A stretch of 64,000 nucleotides of DNA from Rhodoplanes serenus (GTDB lineage Bacteria > Pseudomonadota > Alphaproteobacteria > Rhizobiales > Xanthobacteraceae): contig WNKV01000001.1 in assembly GCA_009720755.1 (NCBI GenBank), positions 186,001 to 250,000 of the forward strand, given 5' to 3'. This document shows, one piece after another, positions 9,279 through 16,885 of this stretch. The position numbers and the translations under genes were made by a program. The notes beneath the pieces are model-generated. The model was given only the letters and a program-made list of their open reading frames with translations. It was not told where the DNA came from and searched no databases. Position 1 is the first letter of the stretch, and the number at the start of each line of letters is the position of its first letter.

Positions 9279-9863
9279 ATGGCGACGACCGTGGCAGCCT
9301 TATCGCAAGCCCGTCCCGATACGCCGGCCGACATCGCCCCGATCGCGGCGGTGAGCGGGGCGGCGGGTTCCGTGGTGCAGGCGGTGCTGGCCTCCTTCGC
9401 GGCGCGGCGCGCCGCCGAAGGGCTGCGGGTGGTCGGCCTCGTCGAGGAGGCGGTGTGCGGCAACGGCACCTGCGACGGCCTGTTCCTGCGCGATCTCACC
9501 GATGGCCGGCGGGTGTCGATCAGCCAGGACCTCGGCCCCGGCTCCACCGCCTGCAATCTCGATCCGGGCGGCCTCGCGGCCGCCTGCGCGCTGGCCCAGG
9601 CGGCAATCGCGGCCGGCGCCGACCTGGTGATCCTGTCCAAGTTCGGCAAGCAGGAGGCGGACCGGCGCGGTCTCACCGAGGCGTTCCAGGCCGCCATCGC
9701 GGCCGATCTGCCGGTGGTCACGGCAGTAGCGCCGCCCCTCGCCGACGCCTGGGCGGCGTTCGCCGGCCCGCTCGCGACCCCGGTGACGGCCGACGCCGAG
9801 GCGCTGGAGGTGTGGTGGCGGCGCTACCGCGCCGGCCAGGACGGAGCCGCCGGGGCGGGCTGA
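9279..9863 (+). CDS. DUF2478 protein, linked to molybdenum genes
   Basis: A 194-residue soluble protein of the DUF2478 type. Its N-terminal strand-loop-helix AAVSGAAGSVVQAVL looks like a degenerate P-loop, and a later segment LVILSKFGKQEADRRGL resembles the Walker-B part of THEP1-like nucleotide phosphatases. Between them is CGNGTCDGLFLRDL with two cysteines. Homologues tend to occur near molybdate transport genes; no activity is known. It is convergent with the ABC operon, overlapping the ATPase gene by 40 bp, and has its own ModE-box-like site, which suggests joint control with that transporter. Confidence 0.75.
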   Translation: MATTVAALSQARPDTPADIAPIAAVSGAAGSVVQAVLASFAARRAAEGLRVVGLVEEAVCGNGTCDGLFLRDLTDGRRVSISQDLGPGSTACNLDPGGLAAACALAQAAIAAGADLVILSKFGKQEADRRGLTEAFQAAIAADLPVVTAVAPPLADAWAAFAGPLATPVTADAEALEVWWRRYRAGQDGAAGAG

Positions 9864-10624
9864 CGGCCCGGCCGAATCTGCGGCCTCTCGGGCTGGCCGG
9901 GCTCGCCGTGGCGCGCCAGCAGGGCGGCCCGCACGGCCGGGGTGTCGAGCAGTGCCGCGGCGGCCCGGTGGATGGCGGCGGGCGACGCCTCCGGCCGCGT
10001 CCGGACATCGTGGACCACGCGGGCGGGACGCCGCGACAGCACCACCAGCCGGTCGGCCATCCGCACCGCCTCGGTGACGTCGTGGGTGACGAACAGCACG
10101 GCGGCGCCGTCCCGGTCTACCGCACCACGAACGAGGTCCTGGAGATCACGGCGCAGGCCGACGTCGAGGGCCGCGAAGGGCTCGTCCATCAGCACCAGAT
10201 CGGGCTCCACCACCAGGGCGCGGGCGATCGCGGTGCGGCCCTGCATGCCGCCCGACAGCGCGGCCGGCCGCTTGCGCAGATCGGCCGTCGAGAAGCCGAG
10301 CCGGCCCAGCAGGGCGGCGGCGCGCCCCCGCCGCTCCGCCGGCGCCACCCCGCGAGCCGCCAGCGCGAAGGCGACATTGTCGAGCGCCGACCACCACGGT
10401 AGCAGGCGCGGCTCCTGGAACACCACGGCGGTGCGGGCGAAGCGGTTGACGACGCGCCCGGTGGAGGGCGCCGCGAGCCTGGCGGCGAGCCGCAGCAGCG
10501 TGGTCTTGCCGCAGCCGGACGGGCCGAGCAGCACGACCAGCTCGCCGGGCGCCACCGCGAGATCGAAGCCGGCGAGCACCGGCCCGTCGGCATAGCGAAG
10601 CCCCACCCGCTCGAACCGCAGCAT
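9824..10624 (-). CDS. NitT/TauT-type ABC transporter ATP-binding protein
   Basis: A 266-residue ABC ATPase: Walker A GPSGCGKTT (about 34-42), Q-loop FQEPRLLPW, signature LSGGMQGR, Walker B LVLMDEP, and switch His in FVTHDVTEA. The FQEPRLLPWW motif is typical of the SsuB/TauB/NrtD group rather than of ModC, and there is no TOBE domain after the ATPase. It is the last gene of an operon (binding protein 11419-12402, permease 10628-11419) and starts three bases after the permease stop. The ModE-like operator upstream of the operon suggests an oxyanion such as molybdate or tungstate as substrate, but this is inference. Confidence 0.9.
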   Translation of the reverse strand: MLRFERVGLRYADGPVLAGFDLAVAPGELVVLLGPSGCGKTTLLRLAARLAAPSTGRVVNRFARTAVVFQEPRLLPWWSALDNVAFALAARGVAPAERRGRAAALLGRLGFSTADLRKRPAALSGGMQGRTAIARALVVEPDLVLMDEPFAALDVGLRRDLQDLVRGAVDRDGAAVLFVTHDVTEAVRMADRLVVLSRRPARVVHDVRTRPEASPAAIHRAAAALLDTPAVRAALLARHGEPGQPERPQIRPGRQPAPAAPSWPAR

Positions 10625-10627
10625 CGC

Positions 10628-11419
10628 TCACCCCGCCGCCGACACCGGCCCGGACGGTCGCCGCGCCGACAGAAGCCGCCGCAACGGCGCCAGCAGCAGG
10701 CCGTCGCAGACCAGCAGCACCGCCACGACCAGGAGAATCCACGCCATCGTCTCGACCAGATCGAGATGCGCCCGCGCGGTCGCGATCCGGCCGCCGATGC
10801 CGACGCCGCCGCCCAGCACCTCGGCCATCACGGCCACCTTGAAGGCGAGCGCCAGCGCAGTGGCGAGCGCCGGCAGCAGGTGGTCGAGGAGCTGCGGCAG
10901 GATCAGCATGCGCAGCCGCAGCAGCAGCGGCGCGCCATACACGGTCGCCATCTCGCCGAGCCGCGGATCGCGGGCCGCGAGCCCCTGGAACGCCGCCGCG
11001 AACACCACCGGCACCGCCGTCATCAGCACCGTGAAGGCGGGGGCGCCGCCGCGCGGGCCGAACCACAGCAGCGCCAGCACCACCCAGGCGATCGGCGGCA
11101 CCCCGAGCGTCACGGTGACGACAGGCCGCAGCGCCGCGCCGAGCGGGCCGACGAGACCGCCCGCGATGCCGAGCCCGGCGCCGATCAGCGCCCCGGCCAG
11201 CCAGCCGCCGAGCGCATTGCCGGCGGTGACGGCGAGCGCCGGCCAGGCGTCGCCGTCGGCCAGCAGGGCGGCGAGCCGCACCCCGGCCTCGGCCGGTGCC
11301 GGCAGCACGAACGGCCCGAAGGCGCGGTGGCCGGCTTCCCAGGCGAGCCCGAGAGCCAGCAACCCGAGCCCGCCCCAGGCGAGCGGCGCCGCCCGCCGCG
11401 CCATCGCTCCTGCGGCCAT
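10628..11419 (-). CDS. NitT/TauT-type ABC transporter permease
   Basis: A 263-residue inner-membrane permease with about six helices and the BPD_transp_1 coupling loop (EMATVYGAPLLLRLRMLILPQL), as in SsuC and TauC. The start ATG at 11419 shares its A with the TGA of the binding-protein gene, so translation is probably coupled; ATG 11404 is an alternative start. It pairs with the ATPase immediately downstream. ModB-type permeases have a different length and coupling sequence, so this is not the classical molybdate permease. Confidence 0.9.
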   Translation of the reverse strand: MAAGAMARRAAPLAWGGLGLLALGLAWEAGHRAFGPFVLPAPAEAGVRLAALLADGDAWPALAVTAGNALGGWLAGALIGAGLGIAGGLVGPLGAALRPVVTVTLGVPPIAWVVLALLWFGPRGGAPAFTVLMTAVPVVFAAAFQGLAARDPRLGEMATVYGAPLLLRLRMLILPQLLDHLLPALATALALAFKVAVMAEVLGGGVGIGGRIATARAHLDLVETMAWILLVVAVLLVCDGLLLAPLRRLLSARRPSGPVSAAG

Positions 11420-12402
11420 CACAGGTCGAGATAGAAGGCGTCGTCGGGCAGCCGCCCCCCGAGCGCGTCGGGCGACAGCGCCAGGATGGCGCCGTAGAAG
11501 GTCTCCAGCTCGTCCTTCAGGGCCCGGGCCGAGACGGCGTCGACGTTGAAGTGGGCGAGCGACCGCTCGAACAGCGGCGCCTTGGTGGCCATGGTGCGCT
11601 CGGCCAGCGCGGCCGCCTCGCCGCGGTTGGCCAGCACCCAGTCCTTGGCGGGCACGAGCCCGGCCCGCAGCGCCGCGACCAGCGCGGGCGCCTCGTCGAT
11701 CAGGCTCTGATGCAGGGCGACGCCCGCCATCGGGATGCGCGGCCGGCCGAAATGCCGCCCCCACTCGGCCTGGAGGCTGACGGCGCGGCGCAGGGTGCGA
11801 CCCTGCTGCTGCGCCATGGCGATCGCGGCGGTCGCCGACGGCTCCGACAGGATGGCCGTCGCGGCACGGCCGGCGGCCAGCATCTGGGCCGCCTCCATGG
11901 CGGTCTGGGCATAGGTCAGGGTCATGTCGCGATCGGGATCGAGCCCGTCGCGCCGCACGAGGGTGCGGAAGACGAGGTCCGGCATGTCGTTGCGGAAGAA
12001 GCCGACGACGGGCCGGCCGCGCAGGTCGGCGAGCGCGCCGATCCCCTCCTCGGCGGTGACGATCGACAGATGCCCCATGCTGAGCACGCACAGGAGCCGC
12101 ATCGGCAGGCCGCGATTGGCGAGATTGGCGGGCACATGGGTCGGCGTGGTGATCAGGCGCGAGCGGCCCGACACCAGGCCGGCACGCAGCTCGTCGGCGT
12201 CGCGCCACAGCCGGAAGCTGGCGCCGGGCGCCGCGGCGGCGAGCCCGCCGCTCTCCAGCAGGCGCACCAGCACGATGGTCGAGGCATTGGGGGCGCCCAG
12301 GATCTCCAACCCCTCGACCGGGCGGGCGAGGCTCGGCCGGCCGAGCGCCAGGGTCGCGGCACCGGCGGCGCCGCAGGCGAGAAGGCGTCGTCGCGTCAGC
12401 AT
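11419..12402 (-). CDS. NitT/TauT-type ABC substrate-binding protein
   Basis: A 327-residue protein with a short signal peptide (TRRRLLACGAAGAATLALG; the two-Arg start is Tat-like but lacks the full motif). The mature protein has the NMT1/SsuA-like two-lobe pattern, with NASTIVLVRLL near the N-terminus and LRGRPVVGFFRNDMPDLVFR leading into lobe 2. It is unlike ModA, which is shorter and has a different oxyanion pocket. It is the first gene of the ABC operon, 46 bp downstream of the palindrome at 12449-12472. The ligand is unknown; molybdate, tungstate, or a Mo-related or sulfur-containing organic compound are all possible. Confidence 0.85.
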   Translation of the reverse strand: MLTRRRLLACGAAGAATLALGRPSLARPVEGLEILGAPNASTIVLVRLLESGGLAAAAPGASFRLWRDADELRAGLVSGRSRLITTPTHVPANLANRGLPMRLLCVLSMGHLSIVTAEEGIGALADLRGRPVVGFFRNDMPDLVFRTLVRRDGLDPDRDMTLTYAQTAMEAAQMLAAGRAATAILSEPSATAAIAMAQQQGRTLRRAVSLQAEWGRHFGRPRIPMAGVALHQSLIDEAPALVAALRAGLVPAKDWVLANRGEAAALAERTMATKAPLFERSLAHFNVDAVSARALKDELETFYGAILALSPDALGGRLPDDAFYLDL

Positions 12403-12448
12403 GGTGTTCGATCGTCCACAAAAGCTGTGGGCGGACCGGGGTCCGCCG

Positions 12449-12472
12449 TCCTATATACACAACGATATAGGA
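12449..12472. promoter_or_regulatory. ModE-box-like palindrome upstream of the ABC operon
   Basis: A perfect 8-bp inverted repeat TCCTATAT-N8-ATATAGGA. Its core CTATAT-N8-ATATAG is the same length (20 bp) as the site at 9249-9268 and shares CAACGA in the spacer. The TA-rich half-sites resemble E. coli ModE boxes. It lies 46-70 bp in front of the binding-protein ATG and overlaps a plausible -10 region, as expected for a metal-repressed promoter. The HTH-only ModE encoded at 14368 is the obvious candidate regulator. Confidence 0.65.
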
Positions 12473-12560
12473 TTGACAGCCGCGGGAGAAGCCCGACATG
12501 CGCGCCGGGAGGCCGGGCGGGACGATGCGCAGGACCATCGGGGCGAGCGATCAAACGCAA

Positions 12561-12586
12561 ACGGCCCGGGGCGAGGCCCGGGCCGT
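12561..12586 (-). terminator. Hairpin terminator after mop
   Basis: A perfect 10-bp stem ACGGCCCGGG / CCCGGGCCGT with a six-base loop. Read leftward, the stem is followed by a T-rich stretch (GTTTGCGTTTG), so it would terminate transcription from the Mop gene ending at 12641 and insulate the ABC operon promoter. Confidence 0.65.
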
Positions 12587-12640
12587 CCGTCATCTCGACA
12601 TGATCGCGTCGTCTGGACGATCGCGTCGCGCCAATCCGGT

Positions 12641-12847
12641 TCAGCGGACGCCGATCATCACGTCGGACGCCTTGATGACCGCGCAGGCGGTCTGGCCGAC
12701 CGCGAGACCCAGCTCCTCGACCGCCTCGTTGGTGATCGCCGCCGTCACGACGGCGCTGCCGATGTCCAGGCGAACATGGGCCGTGGTGGCCCCCTTCCGG
12801 ATCTCGACGACCTTGCCTTCGATCACGTTGCGGGCGGACAGCTTCAT
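12641..12847 (-). CDS. Mop-type molbindin
   Basis: A 68-residue single TOBE/Mop-domain protein, MKLSARNVIEGKVVEIRKG to KASDVMIGV, the length and pattern of Clostridium and Rhodobacter molbindins. These form hexamers that bind molybdate or tungstate and act as oxyanion stores or buffers in the cytoplasm. The start ATG at 12847 is preceded by GAGGT. It is divergent from modD (13027) and lies upstream of the ABC operon on the same strand, separated by a terminator hairpin. No ModE-like box is seen in the 179 bp between mop and modD. Confidence 0.92.
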   Translation of the reverse strand: MKLSARNVIEGKVVEIRKGATTAHVRLDIGSAVVTAAITNEAVEELGLAVGQTACAVIKASDVMIGVR

Positions 12848-13026
12848 GGCAGTACCTCGACGAACAATACGAGCCCCTGCACCATGCCGGGGCACGGCTT
12901 CCAATGTGTAGCGATCCGAGCCTAGCACACCAGAAGGTTGCCGTCGCCCACTTCTCCCCACTCCCACCGGCCATAATCGTTCTGCCCACCCCCTCGCCTC
13001 GTTCGCCGTCTCCCGGAGTCTTCCCC

Positions 13027-13923
13027 ATGCTGCCTGCCGCCTACGCGGACCACGCCCTCGACGCCCTGCTGGCCGACGACGTCCCTTTCGGCGACCTGAC
13101 CACCTGGGCGCTCGGCATCGGCGACGCCCCGGCCCGCATGACCTTCGCGGCCCGCGGCCCGATGGTGGTGGCGCTCTCCGAGGAGGCGGCACGGCTCATC
13201 GCCCGGCTCGGCGGCCGGGTCGATCTCATGGCGCGCTCGGGCACGGCACTCGCGGCCGGCGACCCGATCCTCACGGCGACCGGGCCGGCCGCTGTCCTCC
13301 ACCACGGCTGGAAGGTCGCCCAGACGCTGATCGAGATCGCCTCCGGCATCGCCACGACGACGCGGGCCATCGTCGACGCCGCCCGCGCCGTCGCGCCCGA
13401 CATCGCCGTGGCCGGCACCCGCAAGACCGTGCCGGGTGCCAAGGCGCTGTCCGTCAAGGCGCTGATGGCCGGCGGCGGGGTGCCGCACCGGCTCGGCCTG
13501 TCGGAGACCGTGCTGGTGTTCGCCGAGCACCGCCGCTTCCTCGCCGACCTCGCACCGGCCGACATGGTGGGGCGGCTGCGCCGCACCGCGCCCGAGAAGG
13601 CGATCGTGGTCGAGGTCGCCACCGTCGACGAGGGCGCCGCCTGGGCGACCGCCGGCGCCGACGTGATCCAGGCCGAGAAGTTCGCGCCCGACGCGGTGGC
13701 GGCGCTGGTCGAGCGGCTGCGCCAGACGGCGCCGCGCGTGGTCGTGGCGGCAGCCGGCGGCATCGGCCCCGGCAACGCCGCCGCCTATGCGGCGGCGGGC
13801 GCCCGGGTGCTGGTCACCTCGGCGCCCTGGACGGCAGCGCCGCGCGACGTCGCCGTCCATCTCGGGCCGCCAGCGGCGGCAGCCCCGATCGGCTTCGTGC
13901 GGCCGGGCGGCAACGCTCCCTGA
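13027..13923 (+). CDS. modD: ModD, quinolinate-phosphoribosyltransferase-like molybdenum protein
   Basis: A 298-residue NadC-family protein. The N-terminal part has the DDVPFGDLTTWALGIG motif of ModD, and the barrel carries the phosphoribosyltransferase residues in VAGTRKTVPGAKALSVKALMAGGGVPHRLGLSE and ends with AAAGGIGPGNAAAYAAAGA. ModD occurs in molybdenum gene clusters of alphaproteobacteria and is required for normal Mo use in some, but its reaction is not established. The free TOBE gene follows 50 bp downstream on the same strand. ATG 13027 is preceded by CCGGAG. Confidence 0.9.
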   Translation: MLPAAYADHALDALLADDVPFGDLTTWALGIGDAPARMTFAARGPMVVALSEEAARLIARLGGRVDLMARSGTALAAGDPILTATGPAAVLHHGWKVAQTLIEIASGIATTTRAIVDAARAVAPDIAVAGTRKTVPGAKALSVKALMAGGGVPHRLGLSETVLVFAEHRRFLADLAPADMVGRLRRTAPEKAIVVEVATVDEGAAWATAGADVIQAEKFAPDAVAALVERLRQTAPRVVVAAAGGIGPGNAAAYAAAGARVLVTSAPWTAAPRDVAVHLGPPAAAAPIGFVRPGGNAP

Positions 13924-13973
13924 CGGACGACTGGAGTCGCGGGGCTGGCGCGCTTCTGGCATGGTGGCCGGCC

Positions 13974-14468
13974 ATGTCGACCGATGTCCTCTCCGCTCCG
14001 GCCGCCGCGCCGCCCGTCACGCTCGCCACCATGCTCGACGCCCGCGTGCTGCGGCACGATCCGGCGTGGGGGCTGTCGACCCTGCTGTTCGGCGACGGCG
14101 AGCTGCGGGTGCCGCTGGTCGCCGCCCCGGTCGACGCCGGCGTGCGGGTGACGATCGACGCCCGCGACGTCTCGGTGGCGCTGACGCGGCCCATGGACGT
14201 GTCGATCACCAACCGGCTGCCCGGCACCATCGTCGAGGTGGAGCGGCTGGCTCCGCCCTACGCGCGGGTGCGCTTCGACCTCGGCACCACGCGGCTCGAC
14301 GCCCTGGTGACCTGGGAATCGGTCGAGCGGCTGGCGCTGGAGCCGGGCTTGCGGGCGTGGGCGATGATCAAGTCGGTCGCGATCGGGAACGCCGCGGTTC
14401 GGCCGTCGGATCTGCCGCGGCGGCGCCCGTGGCCCGGGCCACAAACGCCGGATCGAGCGCCGCGGTGA
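13974..14468 (+). CDS. Free-standing ModC-type TOBE domain protein
   Basis: A 164-residue protein that matches only the C-terminal regulatory part of molybdate ATPases (ModC): a linker (about 17-60, DARVLRHDPAWGLSTLLFG), then RVTIDARDVSVALTRP, SITNRLPGTIVEVERLAPP, VTWESVERLALEPG and the end WAMIKSVAI. The whole ATPase domain is missing, and no Walker motif exists upstream, where modD is intact. It could bind molybdate as a sensor or store, or be a ModC remnant. The last 23 residues lie beyond the conserved domain, and the gene overlaps the convergent modE tail by 101 bp. Confidence 0.78.
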   Translation: MSTDVLSAPAAAPPVTLATMLDARVLRHDPAWGLSTLLFGDGELRVPLVAAPVDAGVRVTIDARDVSVALTRPMDVSITNRLPGTIVEVERLAPPYARVRFDLGTTRLDALVTWESVERLALEPGLRAWAMIKSVAIGNAAVRPSDLPRRRPWPGPQTPDRAPR

Positions 14469-14886
14469 GCTCGTCCAGGGTGCGGGCGCCGCTGCGCTGC
14501 GCCTGCCGCTCCAGCGACCGGTAGAGGGCGATCAGCCGCTCGCCGAACGCCGTGAGCGCGGCGCCGCCGCCGCGCCGGCCCGGGAAGGTCTCGACCGCCG
14601 GGCTCTCGAAGGTGTGGTTGAGGGCGTCCACCATCAGCCAGCACTTGCGGTAGGAGGTGCCGAGCGCCCGGCTGGCGCCGAGGATCGAGCGCACCCGCCG
14701 GATGGTCTCCAGGAGCCGGATGTCCTCGGGATCGAGGCGGCCGCCATTGCCGAAGGCCAGGCTCAACGCGATGGTGGTGGTGCAGGGGGACGCGGTGGCG
14801 ACTGCCGGCTGGGGCCGGACCGCGGCAGGCGTTTCGGCGGGCTCGCCCGCAGGCGTCTCGGGGGCCGTCGCGCCGATCTTGCTCAT
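14368..14886 (-). CDS. modE: ModE-type regulator with HTH domain only
   Basis: A 172-residue protein. After an unstructured Ala/Pro-rich N-terminus (about 1-45), residues 46-140 match the ModE winged helix: RRVRSILGASRALGTSYRKCWLMVDALNHTFESP, GRRGGGAALTAFGERLIALYRSLE. The two molybdate-binding TOBE domains of E. coli ModE are absent; the protein ends with about 30 low-complexity residues. Such one-domain ModE proteins are known in other bacteria and must sense Mo some other way or through a partner. It is convergent with the free TOBE gene, which is suggestive. ATG 14886 is chosen; upstream in-frame ATGs lack a ribosome-binding site. Confidence 0.85.
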   Translation of the reverse strand: MSKIGATAPETPAGEPAETPAAVRPQPAVATASPCTTTIALSLAFGNGGRLDPEDIRLLETIRRVRSILGASRALGTSYRKCWLMVDALNHTFESPAVETFPGRRGGGAALTAFGERLIALYRSLERQAQRSGARTLDELTAALDPAFVARATGAAAADPTAEPRRSRSRPT

Positions 14887-15152
14887 CGCATCTGCGCTCC
14901 TGGCGTTCACGCTGCTGGCATTCGCGCTCTTGGCATCGAGCCTCGGGCCGGACCGGAGGAGGCGCGGCCCTCGCGTTGCCTTTGCCTAGGTCACGGCGGC
15001 CGGCCTGGCAAGCGAGGCGCCGGCTGCACCCGTCTCCCCTCGGACCTGGACCTTCGGATGGCTTGCGGGGCTGCGGCCCGCCGTGCAGCCTGTCGCCGCG
15101 AGACACCTCTGCGGGCGCGGCCGCGCGCCGACCGGGCGAGAACGGGGGACCC

Positions 15153-16607
15153 ATGCGGGATCTGGTGGTCGGACGGGAGATCGCCGGCTTCACGCTCACC
15201 GAGCGGCTGCGCTCCGGCGGCATGGGGTCGATCTGGCGCGCCACCCACCCGACCATCACGGACCCGATCCTGATCAAGATCCCGTTCCTGGACGCCGGCC
15301 AGGACGCCTCGACCATCATCGGCTTCGAGGTCGAGGAGATGATCCTCAAGCGCCTCTCGGGCCCGCATGTGCCGCGCTTCTTAGGCTCCGGCGACTTCGC
15401 CGAGATCCCTTACATCGCCATGGAGTACGTGCCGGGGACGACGCTCGCGACCGAGATGGAGCGCGGCCCCTTCTCGTGGCAGACGGCGGTCATCTACGGC
15501 GTCGACATCGCCACCGCGCTCGCTCACCTGCATCGCCAGAAGGTGATCCATCTCGATCTCAAGCCCGGCAACGTGATCCTCGCCGAGCGCGGCGCCGTGC
15601 TGATCGACTTCGGCCTCGCCCACCATATGGAGCTGCCCGACTTCCTGGCCGAGGAGAGCAGCGTGCCGATGGGCACGGCGGCCTATATCGCGCCCGAGCA
15701 GGTGCTCGGCGATCGCACCAATCCGGCGAGCGACATCTTCGCGCTCGGCTGCATCCTGTACGAGCTGGTGACCGGCGAGAAGCCGTTCGGCAACCCGACC
15801 ACCAAGGCCGGCATGCAACGCCGCCTCTATCATGCGCCGCCGCCGCCGCGCGTCCTGTCCCGCGAGGTGCCGCGCTGGCTCCAGGAGGTGATCCTCAAAT
15901 GCATGGAGATCGACCCGGCGCGGCGCTACGCGACCGCCGGCCAGGTGATCTTCGACCTGCGCAATCCCGAGCAGGTGGTGCTCACCGCCCGCGCCCAGGC
16001 CGACACCCACCGGCCGCGCGGCTGGCGCGCGCTGCTGCGCCTGTTCGGCGGCCGCCGCCCGCCACCGCCGGCGATCCGCCGCGCCGCCGCGGCGCGCCGC
16101 TCCGCCGCCGTGCTGGTGATGGCCGCGGTCGATCTCGCCGGCGGCACCGACGCCATCGCGGCCGAGGTGCGCCAGCACGTCGCCCGGGTGATGGACGGCC
16201 GCGAGGGGGCGCGGCTCGCCTGCTTCACGGTGCTGAAGACGCGCCTCGCCGGTGCCGACGACAAGACCGATGCGGCCGGCCGCTCCATGTATGTGAGCCG
16301 GCTGGTCGCCCTGAAGGACTGGGCGGCGCCCTTCGGGCTGCCCGAGGACCGAGTCAGCTATCACGTCGTCGAGGCGCTCGATCCGGCCGCCGCCATCCTG
16401 TCCTACGCGGCCCACAACGATGTCGATCACATCGTCATGGGGGCGCGCGCCTCCTCGGCGCTGCGCCGGCATCTCGGCAGCGTCTCGGCCCAGGTGGTGG
16501 CGGAAGCGCTGTGCCCGGTCACCGTGGTGCGCATCAAGCGCCAGGAGGAGGCGACCGAGTCGCAAGCGGCCGTCCGCACCACGCTGGCGGAGACCACCGA
16601 CGCCTGA
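15153..16607 (+). CDS. Ser/Thr protein kinase fused to a universal stress (UspA) domain
   Basis: A 484-residue soluble fusion. Residues 10-270 form a Hanks-type kinase: glycine loop RSGGMGSIWRA (20-30), Lys42 in ILIKIP, catalytic loop HLDLKPGN with Asp135, DFG at 152-154, APE-like IAPEQ at 179-183 and SDIFALGCILYELVTGEKPF. A basic proline-rich linker (about 286-312) leads to a UspA domain (about 318-475) ending HIVMGARASSALRRHLGSVSAQVVAEALCPVTVVRI, with the GX2GX9G-type nucleotide site only partly kept. There are no transmembrane or PASTA segments, so it acts in the cytoplasm. Targets are unknown. GGGGGAC precedes the ATG. Confidence 0.9.
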   Translation: MRDLVVGREIAGFTLTERLRSGGMGSIWRATHPTITDPILIKIPFLDAGQDASTIIGFEVEEMILKRLSGPHVPRFLGSGDFAEIPYIAMEYVPGTTLATEMERGPFSWQTAVIYGVDIATALAHLHRQKVIHLDLKPGNVILAERGAVLIDFGLAHHMELPDFLAEESSVPMGTAAYIAPEQVLGDRTNPASDIFALGCILYELVTGEKPFGNPTTKAGMQRRLYHAPPPPRVLSREVPRWLQEVILKCMEIDPARRYATAGQVIFDLRNPEQVVLTARAQADTHRPRGWRALLRLFGGRRPPPPAIRRAAAARRSAAVLVMAAVDLAGGTDAIAAEVRQHVARVMDGREGARLACFTVLKTRLAGADDKTDAAGRSMYVSRLVALKDWAAPFGLPEDRVSYHVVEALDPAAAILSYAAHNDVDHIVMGARASSALRRHLGSVSAQVVAEALCPVTVVRIKRQEEATESQAAVRTTLAETTDA

Positions 16608-16626
16608 ACGGCGGGCCGGCCAGCCT

Positions 16627-16715
16627 GTAGCCCGGATTGAGCGGAGCGAAATCCGGGGCCTTCGCGTGGAGCGGACGATGCTCGTCCCGGGTTTCGCTGC
16701 GCTCAACCCGGGCTA
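16627..16715. repeat. Dispersed inverted-repeat element (GTAGCCCGG type)
   Basis: GTAGCCCGGATTGAGCGGAG at 16627 and its near-perfect inverted partner ending CTCAACCCGGGCTAC at 16715 form arms of about 31 bp with three mismatches and a 28-bp loop. Elements starting GTAGCCCGG are widely scattered between genes in Bradyrhizobium-like genomes. Here it lies between convergent genes, where it could also help terminate transcription. Confidence 0.75.
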
Positions 16716-16822
16716 CGGTCTGTCCTCCGTAGGCGCAGACCACGCCGCGATTCTCTTCGCGCCGCGGCCTGCGGCCCGCCCGGCCATGACGGAGGCCCGG
16801 AACCGCGCTCCGCACAATGCGA

Positions 16823-16849
16823 AACGGGCCGCCCGATGGGCGGCCCGTT
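16823..16849 (-). terminator. Hairpin terminator after the MFS gene
   Basis: AACGGGCCGCCC (16823-16834) pairs perfectly with GGGCGGCCCGTT (16838-16849) across a three-base loop. It sits 37 bp beyond the stop of the leftward MFS gene. The T-run is short (GTTTCG), so it may depend partly on Rho. Confidence 0.6.
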
Positions 16850-16885
16850 CCTCTCGTGTCGGGGACGTGCGGCGCGTCGGTCCGC

